Assembly: GCA_018366035.1 (NCBI GenBank)
Contig: JAGZIW010000022.1
Coordinates: 1-13,920, forward strand
From: Butyricicoccus pullicaecorum
Lineage (GTDB): Bacteria; Bacillota; Clostridia; Oscillospirales; Butyricicoccaceae
DNA length: 13,920 nucleotides
Direction of reading: 5' to 3'
Made by a program: the position numbers and the translations under genes. Under the pieces are notes generated by a model. That model did not search any database, was not told the DNA's origin, and saw nothing but the letters and a program-made list of their open reading frames with translations. Shown here in pieces: positions 7,401 to 13,094 of the stretch. Numbering within the stretch: position 1 is the stretch's first letter; each line of letters opens with the position of its first letter.

Positions 7401-9230
7401 CAGTCGACAAAGGTATCAGACAATATCTATTTTGATTTGATTCTCTGGTCGGAGTCGGATATCGAGTTTAAGCTTTTCGAGAAAAAGAATGGACAGGATA
7501 ACTGGAATCCAACCAAGAATTATGAAGGTGATGATGTCGTTGGAGCCATTACAAAGAATGGTGCGATCTCTGTCTATTCACTGATTAACGATCCTGATGA
7601 TCAGGCTCAGAAATTCCCGAAACTGAAAGATGTGGAACGCATCAGCTATGGAATCCAGATCACAAAACTCAACGGACGACCGGCAGCTGAGGGCAATGAA
7701 ATTGTAAATATTTATTCAGTGCCGGTGGCAGGTAACTTTGTCGATTTGGATAGTCTGTCAAAGAATCCGGCGAAAAACTGGGAGACCTTGGTTGGCGGCA
7801 GTAAGGTGATTCTGGTTGGTACGCCACCGAGCCTGCACATGTATACCGTACTCACGGATACCATGATTCCACAGTTTATTCAGGGCAGCCCAACATTTGA
7901 TAAGGGCGATTCGATTGTGATTCCACAGGTGCAGGTGGACAGAAAAGCGACGCTTTATTATGTGGTAGCACCAAAGGATAGTATTGTAATTCAGCCGACG
8001 CCAACAGGGAAAGCCCCTGAAAGCGGCGCCGACCCGCAGCCGGCAGAAATTACCAACCCGACACCGCAGGATATTATGCGCCCGGGCTACGCACAGAGTG
8101 TGAAGGGTGCGGTACAAGGTTCGTTTGCCGGACAAGATGGCTCAGGAATTGAACCGTATACCCTGTCAAGCTTTGAGATAACCGGACTGCAGCCTAAGAC
8201 AGAATACGATGTATTCTTTGTTCTCAAGGGTACCCCGCAGACCCCGTCAAAGGTGCATTGGTATCGCTTGAGCACGGTTGACGTTGCAACGCCGGATATC
8301 ACTCTGAATAATGACATTGCATCAAGTGGAACGAATAAGATTACAGTCACGGTCAACAAAAATGCAAATGTTTGGTGGAAGCTCTATCCTGCCAATAAGC
8401 TGCCGGATAACATTAAAAATAGTCAGGAGTTAAAGCCTTCCCAGCAGTCAGACGAGTTTGAAATTAAGAGTACCTCTGATCGGGACGGTTTGGCTGGTAT
8501 TGGCAACGATATCAAGGGTATGAATGGTACCAGTGATGTAATCAAGGCAGAGGGTACGCTAAAAATCACGCGCCCGCCTACGGACACTACAACCGGTGAC
8601 ATTAGCAGTTCGATTGAGCTTAAGGATTTGGAGGAAGGACAGTCCTATGTTATGGTAGCGCTGGTACAGAATGTACTGGGCGGTAAGTATAGGCTGTATC
8701 GCTTAGATGATATTTTGCCTCGAGATTCTACGGCTCCGGTTATTGTGAGTGTTTCCGGTGCACAGGCGCAAGGAAATAGTGCAACCGGATACTCAGCCAA
8801 TGTTACGATTCTGTTTTCTGAGCCGCTGTACTATAAGAAGCCCAATGATTTCAAAAATGTATATCCGATGGGTAAAGAGCAGTTTTCGCCCAATACAGCG
8901 TCAAATCCAGATGATCAGGATAAAAATATCCATATGCAGATCAATGGACAAGGTACAGGAATGTTAAAGAGTGTGAACCCACCAGCAGGACCTGCCTATA
9001 ACATGGTTATCTATCAGTTTACAAAATGGCGGATTGGTGATTCTATGATTTTCCCACAGCAGATCGCAGATGAAAATGGTGAGGTAGCTGGTATTTTCAC
9101 ATTGACATTGGAGCAAAATAGATATCCGGATAAAGACGGCAATCTGACACTGCCGGGATTTGTGGCAAGACTTGGAAACAGTGTCAAGCCGGACCCCTAT
9201 ACGCCTCCGCAGCAGCCGCAGCGTCCGTAA
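4500..9230 (+). CDS. Giant S-layer-homology surface protein with beta-solenoid and Ig-like repeats
   Basis: A 1576-residue secreted protein. Residues 1-34 form a signal peptide (KHKSR, then a hydrophobic stretch, then A-x-A at 32-34). Three SLH domains follow at about 35-78, 86-139 and 147-198, with conserved TRAE, TREE and TRGE at 65, 124 and 186. These domains bind pyruvylated wall polysaccharide. Residues 210-415 are short, regular strands typical of a beta-solenoid. After that come Fn3/Ig-like modules that open with a GYP motif (451, 564, 684; a divergent copy GSP at 1129) and close with 'L...TEYD.Y..L.D..GN'. SbsA-like Ig (Big_5) segments occur at about 802-942 and 1410-1540. The tail is Pro/Gln-rich. 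No catalytic motif was found. GGGAGA lies 9 bases before the ATG, 6 bases after the PilZ stop, and a terminator follows. Ligand and function are unknown. Confidence 0.9.
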   Translation: MTKHKSRWLAGLMAAVMLFTCLTVPIPAQTTASAHWADTSLTKLRDWGVMRGDQNGSMEPDRNITRAEFVSMVNRAFGYKKLGKQPFKDVAGGEWYANEINIAYNQGYFKGSSKSTASPNDSLTREEAAVLVGRNLMLTPDESENMIFKDGRTLSSWSRGIVTAAAKKGILKGQEDGTFRPQAPITRGEVASMLERTIGTPVNQSGRRSLGMVRGNVMISAPDVELYDTVINGDLYITAGVDLGFVKLDNVRVTGQIIAAGAGVSNRDGNSITLHNTSVAEMIIDSPNNVAISVRAEGDTKVGKAFVRTSAYLEDSCYNGNGFQVVEIDGEEGTRVDFTGNFKDVILKTPKGMVALGRGSIKKLSVDEKAFGAMVNIDIDAFINEMYLDTGTTVTGAGDVGYVKINTAGTTMTMLPDKIEIRPGITATIGGTQMDSNDAVLASSYPRILAGYPKIRDVAPNTANSLVSTNKTGTMYWGITYKADKEISTEDLIKPPAYGGKALSTGQSSIRTVEDDITTAISGLKTDTEYTFSAVLKDARGNISARKSRSFRTPDNTIPNFAPGYPRVDKDGYVDDDHSKDFYTAIEAVITKNSTLYYALYNKGLPAPTADELRTQTMTGQVKGANGKLEVKKNEPIIFPIMGLKEQTEYDLYLLASDGINHSPVRKLSFKTGDHTPPEFNDGYPKADNAKERSVDVAYNVSEDATVYWVAVKRGETYPVPPDDWEGGEVPLDSDEAKSQVMNGSNAKFKGRTNAVKDREGRLTIGGLEIQTGYDVYFVLQDKAGNLIEEVKTLQIKTLDVIPPTAELKFDPEVNGQPLVESDISIVFSEEIRVEVDEDGKRKSLHEMEGEELLDAVRRNFQFIDAESQLDDPVPTNFNAQNVICKLEEGKTILTFKGGEDEAARALNLVSGNKYRVEMERGIYDTSNNRIEDEYRVLEFTTVFSRIVQNEIKDRPADLNVAFELRPQSTKVSDNIYFDLILWSESDIEFKLFEKKNGQDNWNPTKNYEGDDVVGAITKNGAISVYSLINDPDDQAQKFPKLKDVERISYGIQITKLNGRPAAEGNEIVNIYSVPVAGNFVDLDSLSKNPAKNWETLVGGSKVILVGTPPSLHMYTVLTDTMIPQFIQGSPTFDKGDSIVIPQVQVDRKATLYYVVAPKDSIVIQPTPTGKAPESGADPQPAEITNPTPQDIMRPGYAQSVKGAVQGSFAGQDGSGIEPYTLSSFEITGLQPKTEYDVFFVLKGTPQTPSKVHWYRLSTVDVATPDITLNNDIASSGTNKITVTVNKNANVWWKLYPANKLPDNIKNSQELKPSQQSDEFEIKSTSDRDGLAGIGNDIKGMNGTSDVIKAEGTLKITRPPTDTTTGDISSSIELKDLEEGQSYVMVALVQNVLGGKYRLYRLDDILPRDSTAPVIVSVSGAQAQGNSATGYSANVTILFSEPLYYKKPNDFKNVYPMGKEQFSPNTASNPDDQDKNIHMQINGQGTGMLKSVNPPAGPAYNMVIYQFTKWRIGDSMIFPQQIADENGEVAGIFTLTLEQNRYPDKDGNLTLPGFVARLGNSVKPDPYTPPQQPQRP

Positions 9231-9255
9231 AGAATTCAGGGTATGTAAAAATAGG

Positions 9256-9285
9256 AGGAGGGCGCCATAAGGTGCCCTTCTTTTT
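9256..9285 (+). terminator. Intrinsic terminator after the SLH gene
   Basis: An 11-pair stem AGGAGGGCGCC / GGTGCCCTTCT, with some G-T pairs, closes on the loop ATAA and runs into TTTTT. It lies 25 bases after the SLH protein stop and ends the operon. Confidence 0.9.
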
Positions 9286-9311
9286 ACAAAAACAGGTATG
9301 CAAGCTATTTT
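9283..9311 (+). promoter_or_regulatory. Probable sigma-A promoter for the MCP gene
   Basis: TTTACA, a 17-base gap and TATTTT lie about 34 bases before the TTG start. The -35 box uses the T tract of the preceding terminator, so the two operons are packed back to back. No sigma-28 box was seen here. Confidence 0.4.
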
Positions 9312-9344
9312 TAAGATATGTATGGGGGATAGAGGAGAGGTATT

Positions 9345-11345
9345 TTGAAGATTACAATTAAAAAGATACAACATAAATTGGTTGCGGTTTTGACATTGAC
9401 TGTGCTCATTGTAGCGGTTGCAATTGGAAAATTGGGAATAGATATTACCAAAATTTCGACGGAGAAGGCAATCAGCCGGACTGCAATAGAAACTGCTGAG
9501 GTAGCAGCGGTTGCGGCACAGAATACGATAGCAACTTATACAGGTGTTATTCAAGAAATTGGACGCGATGATACGCTGACAAATCCACAGATCACCATAG
9601 AAGCTAAAAAAGCCTTTTTAGATGAGCGTGTAAAAGCCTACTATATGCGCTCCGGCGGATATACAGATATTCATGGCATTGACCCAATCAATGAAGTGAA
9701 TTTGTCACAGGAGACCTATTTTCAGAAAGCCATTCAGGGGGAGGTCTATGTTACCGAGCCGTATGTGATTCCGGATAAGCAGGACGCCTATATTGTCATT
9801 TCAGCTCCGATTCAAAAGAATGGTGTGATTTCTGGCATTGTATATTTCCGTTGTGATATTGATATTTTGCAATCTATCGTGAATGGCATTGATGTAGGAG
9901 AATCGGAACAGGCGGACTCCTATATTTTGTCTCGAGACGGAACGGTGATTGCAAATCCTAACAAGTCGCTGGTAATTGCAAAGGAAAATATAATAGAAGA
10001 AGCAAAGGATTCTCCAGAGGACAAGGACTTGCAGGATTTGGTAAAAATTGAGCAGGCAATGATTCGGGGAGAGACTGGATTTGGTCAATATAAGTATACA
10101 GACGGCTATCATTATATGCAGTCCTATGCACCCATTCCGGGAACAGATGGGTGGAGTATTGGCGTCATAATTGATGCGGCGGAATTCTTGCGGCCGGCAA
10201 AGCTTGGCGCTTGGATACAGATGGCTGTGATTCTTCTTCTGGTCATGGTTGGGACAGTGATTGCAGTTTGGATTGGTCGTTCAATGAGCAGACCAATTGC
10301 AGAATGTGCAGATCGCTTGCACCGGTTGTCAGAGGGTGATTTGCACAGTGCAACACCAGTTGTAAAGGGTCAAGATGAGGTGCGCATGCTGTCTGATTCG
10401 ATGGAGAGTATGGTCAATGACCTTGCGCATATGATTGACGATGTGAGCGGTACCTTGACACAGATGGCACAGGGTGATTTGGCTGACTTAAATCAGACAG
10501 CAAATTATTTGGGCGATTTCGAACATCTGAAAACACAGATCGAAATTATCCATCAGCAGTTTAGGACAACCATTGGCAGCATTGTGCATGCTGCACAGCA
10601 GGTAGCTACTGGCGCAGATCAGGTTGCTGCTGCCAGTGGTGAACTTGCGAGCGGCTCCACACAGCAGGCAGAGACGATCCGTTTATTGACCGAACAGGTT
10701 TCCGATTTAACAGAGCAGATCGGTACGACTGCAAAAGATGCGCAAGATGCCAATGACAGCTCTCATACTGCACAGGGAATGCTTACCGATGGTATTGCAC
10801 ACATGAATAAGCTTGTGGAATCTGTGCAGGAAATTGAACGGAATGCAGAGGAAATTTTCAAGATCCTCAAAGCGATTGATGATATTGCGTTCCAAACCAA
10901 TATCTTGTCCCTGAATGCGGCAGTGGAAGCAGCGCGTGCCGGTGCTGCCGGCAAGGGCTTCGCTGTGGTGGCTGATGAGGTGCGCAATCTTGCCGCAAAG
11001 AGTGCAGAGTCGGCTAAGAGTTCCGCACAGCTGATTAACCGCTCCGTAGAGGCAACACACAGAGGCGCAAAGCTGGCAAAGCAAACCGCGCAGGTTCTTC
11101 AGGAGGTCATGAGCGGAGCAGGACAGGTTGCAGAATACATCAATCATATTTCTGAGGAAGCCCAGCGACAGGCACAGTCCATTCAGGATATCAACACAAA
11201 TATTACACAAATTTCTTATGTTGTACAATCCAACTCCTCTGCAAGTGAGCAGAGCGCAGAGGCGGCAGAGGAACTGGCGGGACAGGCAGAAATTATGAAA
11301 ACGCTGGTTGGAAAGTTTAGACTGGAGAAATCGTCGGACCTATGA
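9345..11345 (+). CDS. Methyl-accepting chemotaxis protein with dCache sensor domain
   Basis: A 666-residue membrane chemoreceptor that senses an extracellular ligand and controls CheA. A short basic N-terminus leads into TM1 (about 10-29). An extracellular double Cache domain spans about 33-283, with SQETYFQKAIQGEVYVTEP and the closing YMQSYAPIPGTDGWSIGV. TM2 is at about 288-310 and HAMP at about 311-365. The long signalling coiled coil has the receptor tip at about 510-545 (DDIAFQTNILSLNAAVEAAR, then GKGFAVVADEVRNLA). There is no C-terminal CheR-binding pentapeptide. The start is TTG at 9345: AGAGGAGAGG sits just upstream and the next internal Met is residue 101, beyond TM1. It is separated by 52 bases from the lytic transglycosylase gene and likely co-transcribed with it. 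Ligand cannot be read from the sequence. Confidence 0.96.
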   Translation: MKITIKKIQHKLVAVLTLTVLIVAVAIGKLGIDITKISTEKAISRTAIETAEVAAVAAQNTIATYTGVIQEIGRDDTLTNPQITIEAKKAFLDERVKAYYMRSGGYTDIHGIDPINEVNLSQETYFQKAIQGEVYVTEPYVIPDKQDAYIVISAPIQKNGVISGIVYFRCDIDILQSIVNGIDVGESEQADSYILSRDGTVIANPNKSLVIAKENIIEEAKDSPEDKDLQDLVKIEQAMIRGETGFGQYKYTDGYHYMQSYAPIPGTDGWSIGVIIDAAEFLRPAKLGAWIQMAVILLLVMVGTVIAVWIGRSMSRPIAECADRLHRLSEGDLHSATPVVKGQDEVRMLSDSMESMVNDLAHMIDDVSGTLTQMAQGDLADLNQTANYLGDFEHLKTQIEIIHQQFRTTIGSIVHAAQQVATGADQVAAASGELASGSTQQAETIRLLTEQVSDLTEQIGTTAKDAQDANDSSHTAQGMLTDGIAHMNKLVESVQEIERNAEEIFKILKAIDDIAFQTNILSLNAAVEAARAGAAGKGFAVVADEVRNLAAKSAESAKSSAQLINRSVEATHRGAKLAKQTAQVLQEVMSGAGQVAEYINHISEEAQRQAQSIQDINTNITQISYVVQSNSSASEQSAEAAEELAGQAEIMKTLVGKFRLEKSSDL

Positions 11346-11397
11346 TAAAATAAAGTCACATAAGCTTTTATATTAAGAAAAAGAGAGGAGAGAGCAC

Positions 11398-12102
11398 TTG
11401 AAGGTACAGAATACGCTAATGATGGATTGGAGCATGAGAGGCATGTCTCCTGTCCAGCTTTCACAAATGAGCAGCATCGATCAATTTGCGAATGTGTTGG
11501 CACAGCGCATGGAACGTGCAGATACGCTTTCCTCCGGAAGTCAGAGTATGGACGAAATGTTTGAGCGTGCGTCCATGGCAACTGGTGTTCCGGTCAATCT
11601 GTTAAAAGCGGTTGCGAAAACAGAGTCGGACTTTGATCCCAATTGTGTGTCACATGCGGGGGCAATGGGGGTTATGCAGCTCATGCCATGCAATGTGGAG
11701 GAATATGGTGTGACAGACCCATTTGATCCAGAGCAGAACATTATGGCAGGTGCACAGCAGCTTGCAGATCTGTCCCGCAGATATGATGGGGATCTCACCT
11801 TGACTCTGGCTGCTTATAATGCAGGCAGCGGCAACGTGGCAAAATATGGAGGAGTGCCGCCTTTCAAGGAGACGCAGAATTATATCCGTAAGGTAACCGC
11901 TTTGGTTGGCGAGGATATTACCATTCCAGCGGCACAGAATTTTATGCCCGCAAACGGAATGGACGGTATGCTGCCGACGGTTACGATGGACGCACTGTTA
12001 CAGGATAAGATGCAGCAGATGATTTATTTGATGGCACAGGGCATGAAATATAATCTGCCGAGTTTGAACTTAACCGACGAGACGACACCATTCTATTTAT
12101 AA
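11398..12102 (+). CDS. Lytic transglycosylase (SLT family) without signal peptide
   Basis: A 234-residue peptidoglycan lytic transglycosylase that cleaves the MurNAc-GlcNAc bond. The SLT domain covers about 52-170. Glu76 in AVAKTESDFDP is the expected catalytic acid. It is followed by the family motifs SHAGAMGVMQLMP and AAYNAGSGNVAKYGGVPP, then ETQNYIRKV. The N-terminal 50 residues are polar and Met/Gln/Ser-rich, with no signal peptide or membrane anchor. A Met-rich tail follows the domain. The TTG start at 11398 is supported by AGGAG 7 bases upstream; the next ATG (11419) has no ribosome site. Because the neighbours are motility genes and no Sec signal is visible, export through the flagellar secretion system to open the wall for the rod is attractive, but that is inference. 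Phage-like or sporulation roles are alternatives. Confidence 0.9.
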   Translation: MKVQNTLMMDWSMRGMSPVQLSQMSSIDQFANVLAQRMERADTLSSGSQSMDEMFERASMATGVPVNLLKAVAKTESDFDPNCVSHAGAMGVMQLMPCNVEEYGVTDPFDPEQNIMAGAQQLADLSRRYDGDLTLTLAAYNAGSGNVAKYGGVPPFKETQNYIRKVTALVGEDITIPAAQNFMPANGMDGMLPTVTMDALLQDKMQQMIYLMAQGMKYNLPSLNLTDETTPFYL

Positions 12103-12118
12103 GAAAAAGAACTGCCTT

Positions 12119-12175
12119 ATGGTAGCTACTCATAAAACAGTATCAACCAATAAATTGAAATAGGGTAGCTGCCAT
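12119..12175. repeat. Inverted repeat after the transglycosylase gene
   Basis: ATGGTAGCTAC (12119-12129) pairs with GTAGCTGCCAT (12165-12175) across a 35-base loop, with one G-T pair. The pairing can be stretched outward with a bulge towards CTGCC (12112-12116) and GG (12179-12180). No T tract follows, so it is not an ordinary terminator. It lies between the last chromosomal gene and the mobile-element DNA and could mark or flank the junction. Confidence 0.6.
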
Positions 12176-12192
12176 ACAGGGTGCAGAAAAGA

Positions 12193-12229
12193 GCGAGTAA
12201 GAAATGAAGCGTTTCTTGCCCGCTTTTTT
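12193..12229 (+). terminator. Intrinsic terminator of the MCP-transglycosylase unit
   Basis: GCGAGTAAGAAA (12193-12204) pairs with TTTCTTGCCCGC (12212-12223) with one mismatch and one G-T pair, around a 7-base loop. Six T residues follow. It is 91 bases beyond the transglycosylase stop, reading out of that gene. Confidence 0.8.
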
Positions 12230-12240
12230 CATGCTCCTTG

Positions 12241-12251
12241 TTACGCAATAG
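12241..12251 (+). repeat. TTACGCAATAG motif, copy 1
   Basis: First of three copies of TTACGCARTAG in about 415 bases. It faces copy 2 (12340-12350) as an inverted repeat enclosing about 88 bases. It lies 11 bases after the T tract of the preceding terminator and may mark the left limit of the element DNA. Confidence 0.6.
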
Positions 12252-12304
12252 GGGTTGAAAAAGCCTTGATATAAGCGGCTTTGCGGGTGCGTTTTCCGCG
12301 TGGC

Positions 12305-12350
12305 AAGGGTTTTATACCTTTTTTCTCAAAAACGCCTTGCTACTGCGTAA
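12305..12350 (-). repeat. Inverted repeat arm with TTACGCAGTAG and GTATAAAACCCTT (copy 2)
   Basis: On the minus strand this reads TTACGCAGTAG, 22 variable bases, then GTATAAAACCCTT. The same two blocks at exactly the same 22-base spacing recur in the opposite orientation at 12644-12689. The conserved blocks and diverged middle suggest two related sites rather than chance. Its function is unknown. Confidence 0.75.
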
Positions 12351-12654
12351 CAAATCTGTGGTAATTATCCGAGGGAGCATAGACCGCCTATCTTGGACTT
12401 TCCTATGTTGGAAAAGCCTACATTGGATTATCCAACATTGGAAAAACCTACGTTGGAAAATCCAACGCAATTAAATAAAGATATAAATAACTAAAGAAAT
12501 ACCAAATACGGATTTAATTAAATATCCATTCCCTTCCTATCCTTTCCCTAATCCCTCTCCTTTGGGGCAAGGCAAAGCGGTAGAGCCGCCGGAATGGAAA
12601 GGAATGGAACGGAAACGGCAATATAAAAATATCGTTTGTTATGTTACGCAGTAG
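12351..12654 (+). pseudogene. Frameshifted fragment of a RepA-type replication initiator
   Basis: An open frame from 12351 reads PPILDFPMLEKPTLDYPT and on to LENPTQLNKDINN before TAA at 12492. A one-base shift at 12489/12490 restores a good frame, TKEIPNTDLIKYPFPSYPFP to PPEWKGMERKRQYKNI, ending at TAG 12652. The repeated P-T-L-E-K/N pattern leading into 'PTQLNKD', then 'NTDLI.YP..NPSP', is from memory characteristic of the linker after the N-terminal DNA-binding domain in RepA_N-like initiators of Firmicutes conjugative elements. Both the DNA-binding domain and the C-terminal domain are missing, and there is no start codon with a ribosome site. TTACGCAGTAG copies bound the fragment on both sides. 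It reads against the sigma/HTH genes. The family call is from recall, with no search made. Confidence 0.6.
12387..12461 (+). repeat. Five tandem 15-base repeats in the RepA fragment
   Basis: Five degenerate units of the type CCTAYRTTGGAAAAR sit head to tail with exact 15-base spacing; a partial sixth follows at 12462. Each unit encodes five residues of the form P-x-L-E/D-x, so the repeat keeps the reading frame. Some units also form small TTGGA/TCCAA hairpins. Confidence 0.8.
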
Positions 12655-12689
12655 AACCTTATTTTTAAGGGTAGGAGTATAAAACCCTT
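12644..12689 (+). repeat. Inverted repeat arm with TTACGCAGTAG and GTATAAAACCCTT (copy 3)
   Basis: TTACGCAGTAG (12644-12654), 22 bases, then GTATAAAACCCTT (12677-12689). It is the mirror copy of 12305-12350. Its TAG also forms the stop of the broken RepA frame. Confidence 0.75.
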
Positions 12690-12699
12690 ACTCCTGCCC
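12669..12699. repeat. Hairpin overlapping repeat copy 3
   Basis: GGGTAGGAGT (12669-12678) pairs with ACTCCTGCCC (12690-12699), with one G-T pair, around an 11-base loop that holds most of the conserved TATAAAACCCTT. No T tract follows on either strand, so a terminator is unlikely. Confidence 0.65.
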
Positions 12700-12770
12700 G
12701 TATCTCCGCTGTAATGCCGTTTAAGTCAAGCGAGAAGCACTCTTTATCGCATAACATTCCATACTGGATA

Positions 12771-12803
12771 GAGAGCGTAAGCGGTTTATCCGATTGCGCT
12801 CTC
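12771..12803. repeat. Hairpin GAGAGCG...CGCTCTC of unknown role
   Basis: GAGAGCGTAAGCGG (12771-12784) pairs with CCGATTGCGCTCTC (12790-12803), with one mismatch and one G-T pair, around TTTAT. It sits in gene-poor element DNA. Inverted repeats of this size are found at origins of transfer, but no relaxase or nick site is visible here, so that is only a possibility. Confidence 0.6.
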
Positions 12804-12828
12804 TTGACTGCCCGACAGCAAAGACAGG

Positions 12829-12877
12829 GAAAGCCGTCAAGGACGCGCAAGCGTGCAATTTATCCTTGACGGCTTTT
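12829..12877. terminator. Bidirectional terminator between RepA fragment and HTH gene
   Basis: AAAGCCGTCAAGGA (12830-12843) pairs perfectly with TCCTTGACGGCTTT (12863-12876) around a 19-base loop. The plus-strand side ends in TTTTT, the minus-strand side in CTTTCCC. It lies 14 bases beyond the stop of the minus-strand HTH gene. It is stronger as a plus-strand terminator but placed to end both converging units. Confidence 0.8.
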
Positions 12878-12890
12878 TCTGGCTTTGCTA

Positions 12891-13094
12891 CTACCTGTCA
12901 AAACGGAATTGCAGGATAGCTTTGATAAGTTGTGCTTTCAGACGGTCTTGAATATCGTCGTTGATATGTCCACGATAGGTAGACAGATATTTAATCCGCG
13001 CAGTGTAATGCCGCAGTACCGCGTCCATGGCTTCCGGCTCGCCTGCAACAGCTTTCTTGATGGTTTCAAAGGGTATCAGTTTCTTATTCCTCAT
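12891..13094 (-). CDS. Conjugative-transposon helix-turn-helix protein (Tn916 Orf8-like)
   Basis: A 67-residue protein of the small HTH family found beside the sigma-like gene in Tn916-type elements. The sequence pattern is IPFETIKKAVAGEPEAMDAV, then LRHYTARIKYLSTYRG and a closing DRLKAQLIKAILQFRFD. This corresponds to Orf8's 'P..I..A..GD.EA...VL.HY..YI..LS' and its final helix, though it is shorter than Orf8 at the N-terminus. The ATG lies inside the end of the sigma gene (11-base overlap) with GGAGG 8 bases upstream, so translation is probably coupled. A terminator hairpin follows. Its likely role is regulation of element transfer, as for the family; details are unknown. Confidence 0.85.
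   Translation of the reverse strand: MRNKKLIPFETIKKAVAGEPEAMDAVLRHYTARIKYLSTYRGHINDDIQDRLKAQLIKAILQFRFDR

Noticed and set aside
11346..11397. Promoter between the MCP and the transglycosylase (TATATT at 11369)
   Set aside because: No acceptable -35 box is found at the right distance. Read-through from the MCP gene is simpler.
12143..12232. 29-residue minus-strand ORF (MKKAGKKRFISYSLF...) with AAGGAG before its ATG
   Set aside because: The AAGGAG is only one base from the ATG, too close for a working site, and the ORF is the reverse complement of the transglycosylase terminator. Chance is the simpler explanation.
12387..12470. CRISPR array
   Set aside because: The 15-base units are head to tail with no spacers and keep a protein reading frame.
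12665..12850. 61-residue minus-strand ORF starting at TTG 12850
   Set aside because: There is no ribosome site, and the start lies inside the loop of a terminator hairpin. Only its downstream half looks protein-like, so it is noted as a finding rather than annotated as a gene.
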